A stretch of 64,000 nt of DNA from Shimazuella alba (GTDB lineage: Bacteria; Bacillota; Bacilli; Thermoactinomycetales; Thermoactinomycetaceae), in the NCBI RefSeq assembly GCF_009831235.1, contig NZ_WUUL01000001.1, positions 434,001 to 498,000 of the forward strand. The letters are read 5' to 3'. Shown one piece after another: positions 62,741 to 64,000 of this stretch (the stretch's first letter is position 1; each line of letters begins with the position of its first letter). The notes under the pieces are model-generated. The model saw only the letters and a list, made by a program, of their open reading frames with translations. It was not told where the DNA came from and did not search any database. A program made the position numbers and the translations under genes.

Positions 62741-63631
62741 ATGCTCACCATGAACCAACTGAAATACTTTGTTACCACAGTACAGTTAGGAAGTATCAAC
62801 AAAGCAGCAAAAGTTCTCTACATTTCTCAGCCAGCATTAACCAAACAGATAATAAAATTGGAAGAACAAATTAATTGTAAATTAATGGAGCGGACATACA
62901 GGGGAATAGAGTTAACAGAAGCTGGACGATATTTATATAACCAAGCAACCATGATCTTAGATAAACTGAAAGAAACAGAAAATCATTTACATTCATTTCA
63001 ACACAAAAAAACAGTCCGTATTGGAGCATTGCCTAGTATTGCAAATTACTTTCTTCCTGATTTTTTACAGAATAAAAAGCTATCTTTTATTCCAAAGGTT
63101 CTGGTACAAGATCTTACACAGATGCTAGCTAATTCCGTGGAAGAAGGAAAAATAGATATGGCCATCGTTCAAGATTTCGATGAAACTCTATCCTTGAATG
63201 TTTTTCATCTTTTTACGGAACGATACGTTTTGGCTTTACCTAAAAATCATCGCCTATCCAATTTAGAACCAATCCACTTCCATGATTTTATTTCATATCC
63301 GATTTATATGTGGCATGATCCGAGCGATTTACGTCAGTCCCTTCGAATTCTATGTAATTATTATAAAAAAGAAGCAGTATTTATAGATGTACCATGGAAT
63401 GAATCGCTACTAGCGCATATTCTGCAAAAAAAAGGCATCACGTTTATCCCTGAAATCGTTAGTAAGCATTTAAAGACAGATGAATTAGAAATAAAATCAA
63501 TAAAACCAAGTTCATTCGGTCGGAAAATTCAAGTTATCTATAAAAAAGAGAAAAAGGACATCGTATCAAAAATATTCACTGAACCTAATATCTTTGATAC
63601 GATGTCTGTTCAATCATATTTTCCATTTTAA
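62741..63631 (+). CDS. LysR-family transcriptional regulator
   Basis: A 296-residue regulator with the N-terminal winged helix (MNQLKYFVTTVQLGSINKAAKVLYISQPALTKQI) and a C-terminal periplasmic-binding-like sensor domain (from KTVRIGALPSIANYFLPDFL). It is divergent from the beta-lactamase gene, the usual layout for a LysR target pair, so control of that gene is plausible though unproven. AAGAGG precedes the ATG at 62741; a second ATG at 62750 is also possible. Confidence 0.9.
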   Translation: MLTMNQLKYFVTTVQLGSINKAAKVLYISQPALTKQIIKLEEQINCKLMERTYRGIELTEAGRYLYNQATMILDKLKETENHLHSFQHKKTVRIGALPSIANYFLPDFLQNKKLSFIPKVLVQDLTQMLANSVEEGKIDMAIVQDFDETLSLNVFHLFTERYVLALPKNHRLSNLEPIHFHDFISYPIYMWHDPSDLRQSLRILCNYYKKEAVFIDVPWNESLLAHILQKKGITFIPEIVSKHLKTDELEIKSIKPSSFGRKIQVIYKKEKKDIVSKIFTEPNIFDTMSVQSYFPF

Positions 63632-63739
63632 ACCTCAGTGACTACTTTCATTTGATTTTCTTTACAGACTCTCCCCAAATCATCTTTTGTTATATAATGA
63701 ATAATATTTAAATAATGTATATAAATAAGGAGATTTTGC

Positions 63740-64000
63740 ATGGCTGAACCTACAAATCTTACCAAACAGAATGTGATATTACTACTGGGAAGTTTCATTT
63801 TGGGTGTTATTTTTGATTATCTTTTTTTCGATAAGACCGCTGGAATCTCTTTTCCGATTTTTTGGATTCTTTTCCAAGCTTTTTTTTACATCATTTTTCG
63901 TGACAAGCTCATCTTCGAGAAGAATTTTGAATGGTTTCTTACCATACCCATCTTTCTTTTGACACTCACCTTCTTCCTATTTTCTAGTGATGTATTTATG
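63740..64000 (+). CDS. Membrane protein start, DUF4173/DUF4153-like (runs off the window)
   Basis: The first 87 codons show several hydrophobic segments: NVILLLGSFILGVIFDYLFF, then GISFPIFWILFQAFFYIIF, then WFLTIPIFLLTLTFFLFSS. The repeated pattern and the DKTAGISFP link match the start of DUF4173-type integral membrane proteins. AAGGAG lies seven bases before the ATG. Function unknown; most of the gene is outside. Confidence 0.6.
   Translation, partial: MAEPTNLTKQNVILLLGSFILGVIFDYLFFDKTAGISFPIFWILFQAFFYIIFRDKLIFEKNFEWFLTIPIFLLTLTFFLFSSDVFM

Noticed and set aside
1-64000. CRISPR array, prophage, tRNA or rRNA genes
   Set aside because: No regularly spaced repeats, phage structural genes, cloverleaf sequences or rRNA motifs were noticed; a tRNA/Rfam scan would be needed to exclude small RNAs fully.

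Overview
The window looks like the chromosome of a low-GC Gram-positive bacterium of the order Bacillales. The main evidence is a Bacillus-type aromatic supraoperon (aroC-aroB-aroH-trpEDCFBA-hisC-tyrA-aroA, 13.8-26.1 kb, minus strand) without trpG, a trp leader with eleven GAG/TAG triplets typical of a TRAP site, two SAM-I (S-box) riboswitches, strong GGAGG ribosome binding sites, several TTG/GTG starts, and ypiB (reoY), ypiF and qcrA at the left edge. A member of the Thermoactinomycetaceae or a related family is possible, but that is inference.

Layout. 0-2.5 kb: start of qcrA, then ypiF and ypiB homologues and an unrecognised 375-residue protein. 3.1-10.6 kb: a catabolic cluster with a ureohydrolase, a polyamine-type ABC transporter, a divergent IclR regulator and a RocB-like M20 hydrolase. 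Two near-identical palindromes (TTTCCG-N5-CGGAAA) lie in front of the transporter and the hydrolase and are probably the IclR operator. 11.0-12.0 kb: decayed FMN reductase and SGNH hydrolase. 12.2-13.3 kb: a stand-alone MetE-core-like protein. 13.8-26.1 kb: the aromatic supraoperon with its TRAP-type attenuator. 26.3-32.7 kb: small regulator/enzyme units (TetR with a VOC protein, a FosA/FosB-like protein, MerR with an SDR, DinB, VOC, and a GntR-ABC unit like ytrABC), several with readable operators.

32.8-37.9 kb is a graveyard: a twice-frameshifted alpha/beta hydrolase, a cupin gene framed by repeats, a broken IS4-family transposase, a damaged three-gene cassette (kinase-like, NUDIX, unknown), an IS6 fragment and a Tn3-family transposase remnant. 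38.0-42.9 kb is a copper locus (copA, glutaredoxin-like, copZ, His-rich lipoprotein, siroheme-reductase-like protein, csoR) with CsoR-type sites. 43.7-51.8 kb: a DsbA/SpxH-like protein, a fosmidomycin-type MFS exporter, a lone squalene/phytoene synthase-family protein, a frameshifted RibD-C/DHFR-like gene, cstA with its YbdD-like partner, and a TVP38-family membrane protein.

51.8-60.1 kb is a methionine region: a PLP-dependent trans-sulfuration enzyme on the minus strand, and metH plus a bifunctional homocysteine methyltransferase/methylene-THF reductase on the plus strand. Each unit is led by a SAM riboswitch, and the two riboswitches differ by one base over 89 nt. 60.1-64 kb: an NTF2-like protein, an L,D-transpeptidase, a class D beta-lactamase, a LysR regulator and the start of a membrane protein. 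No rRNA, tRNA or CRISPR array was seen. All identifications come from reading motifs; no database search was run.
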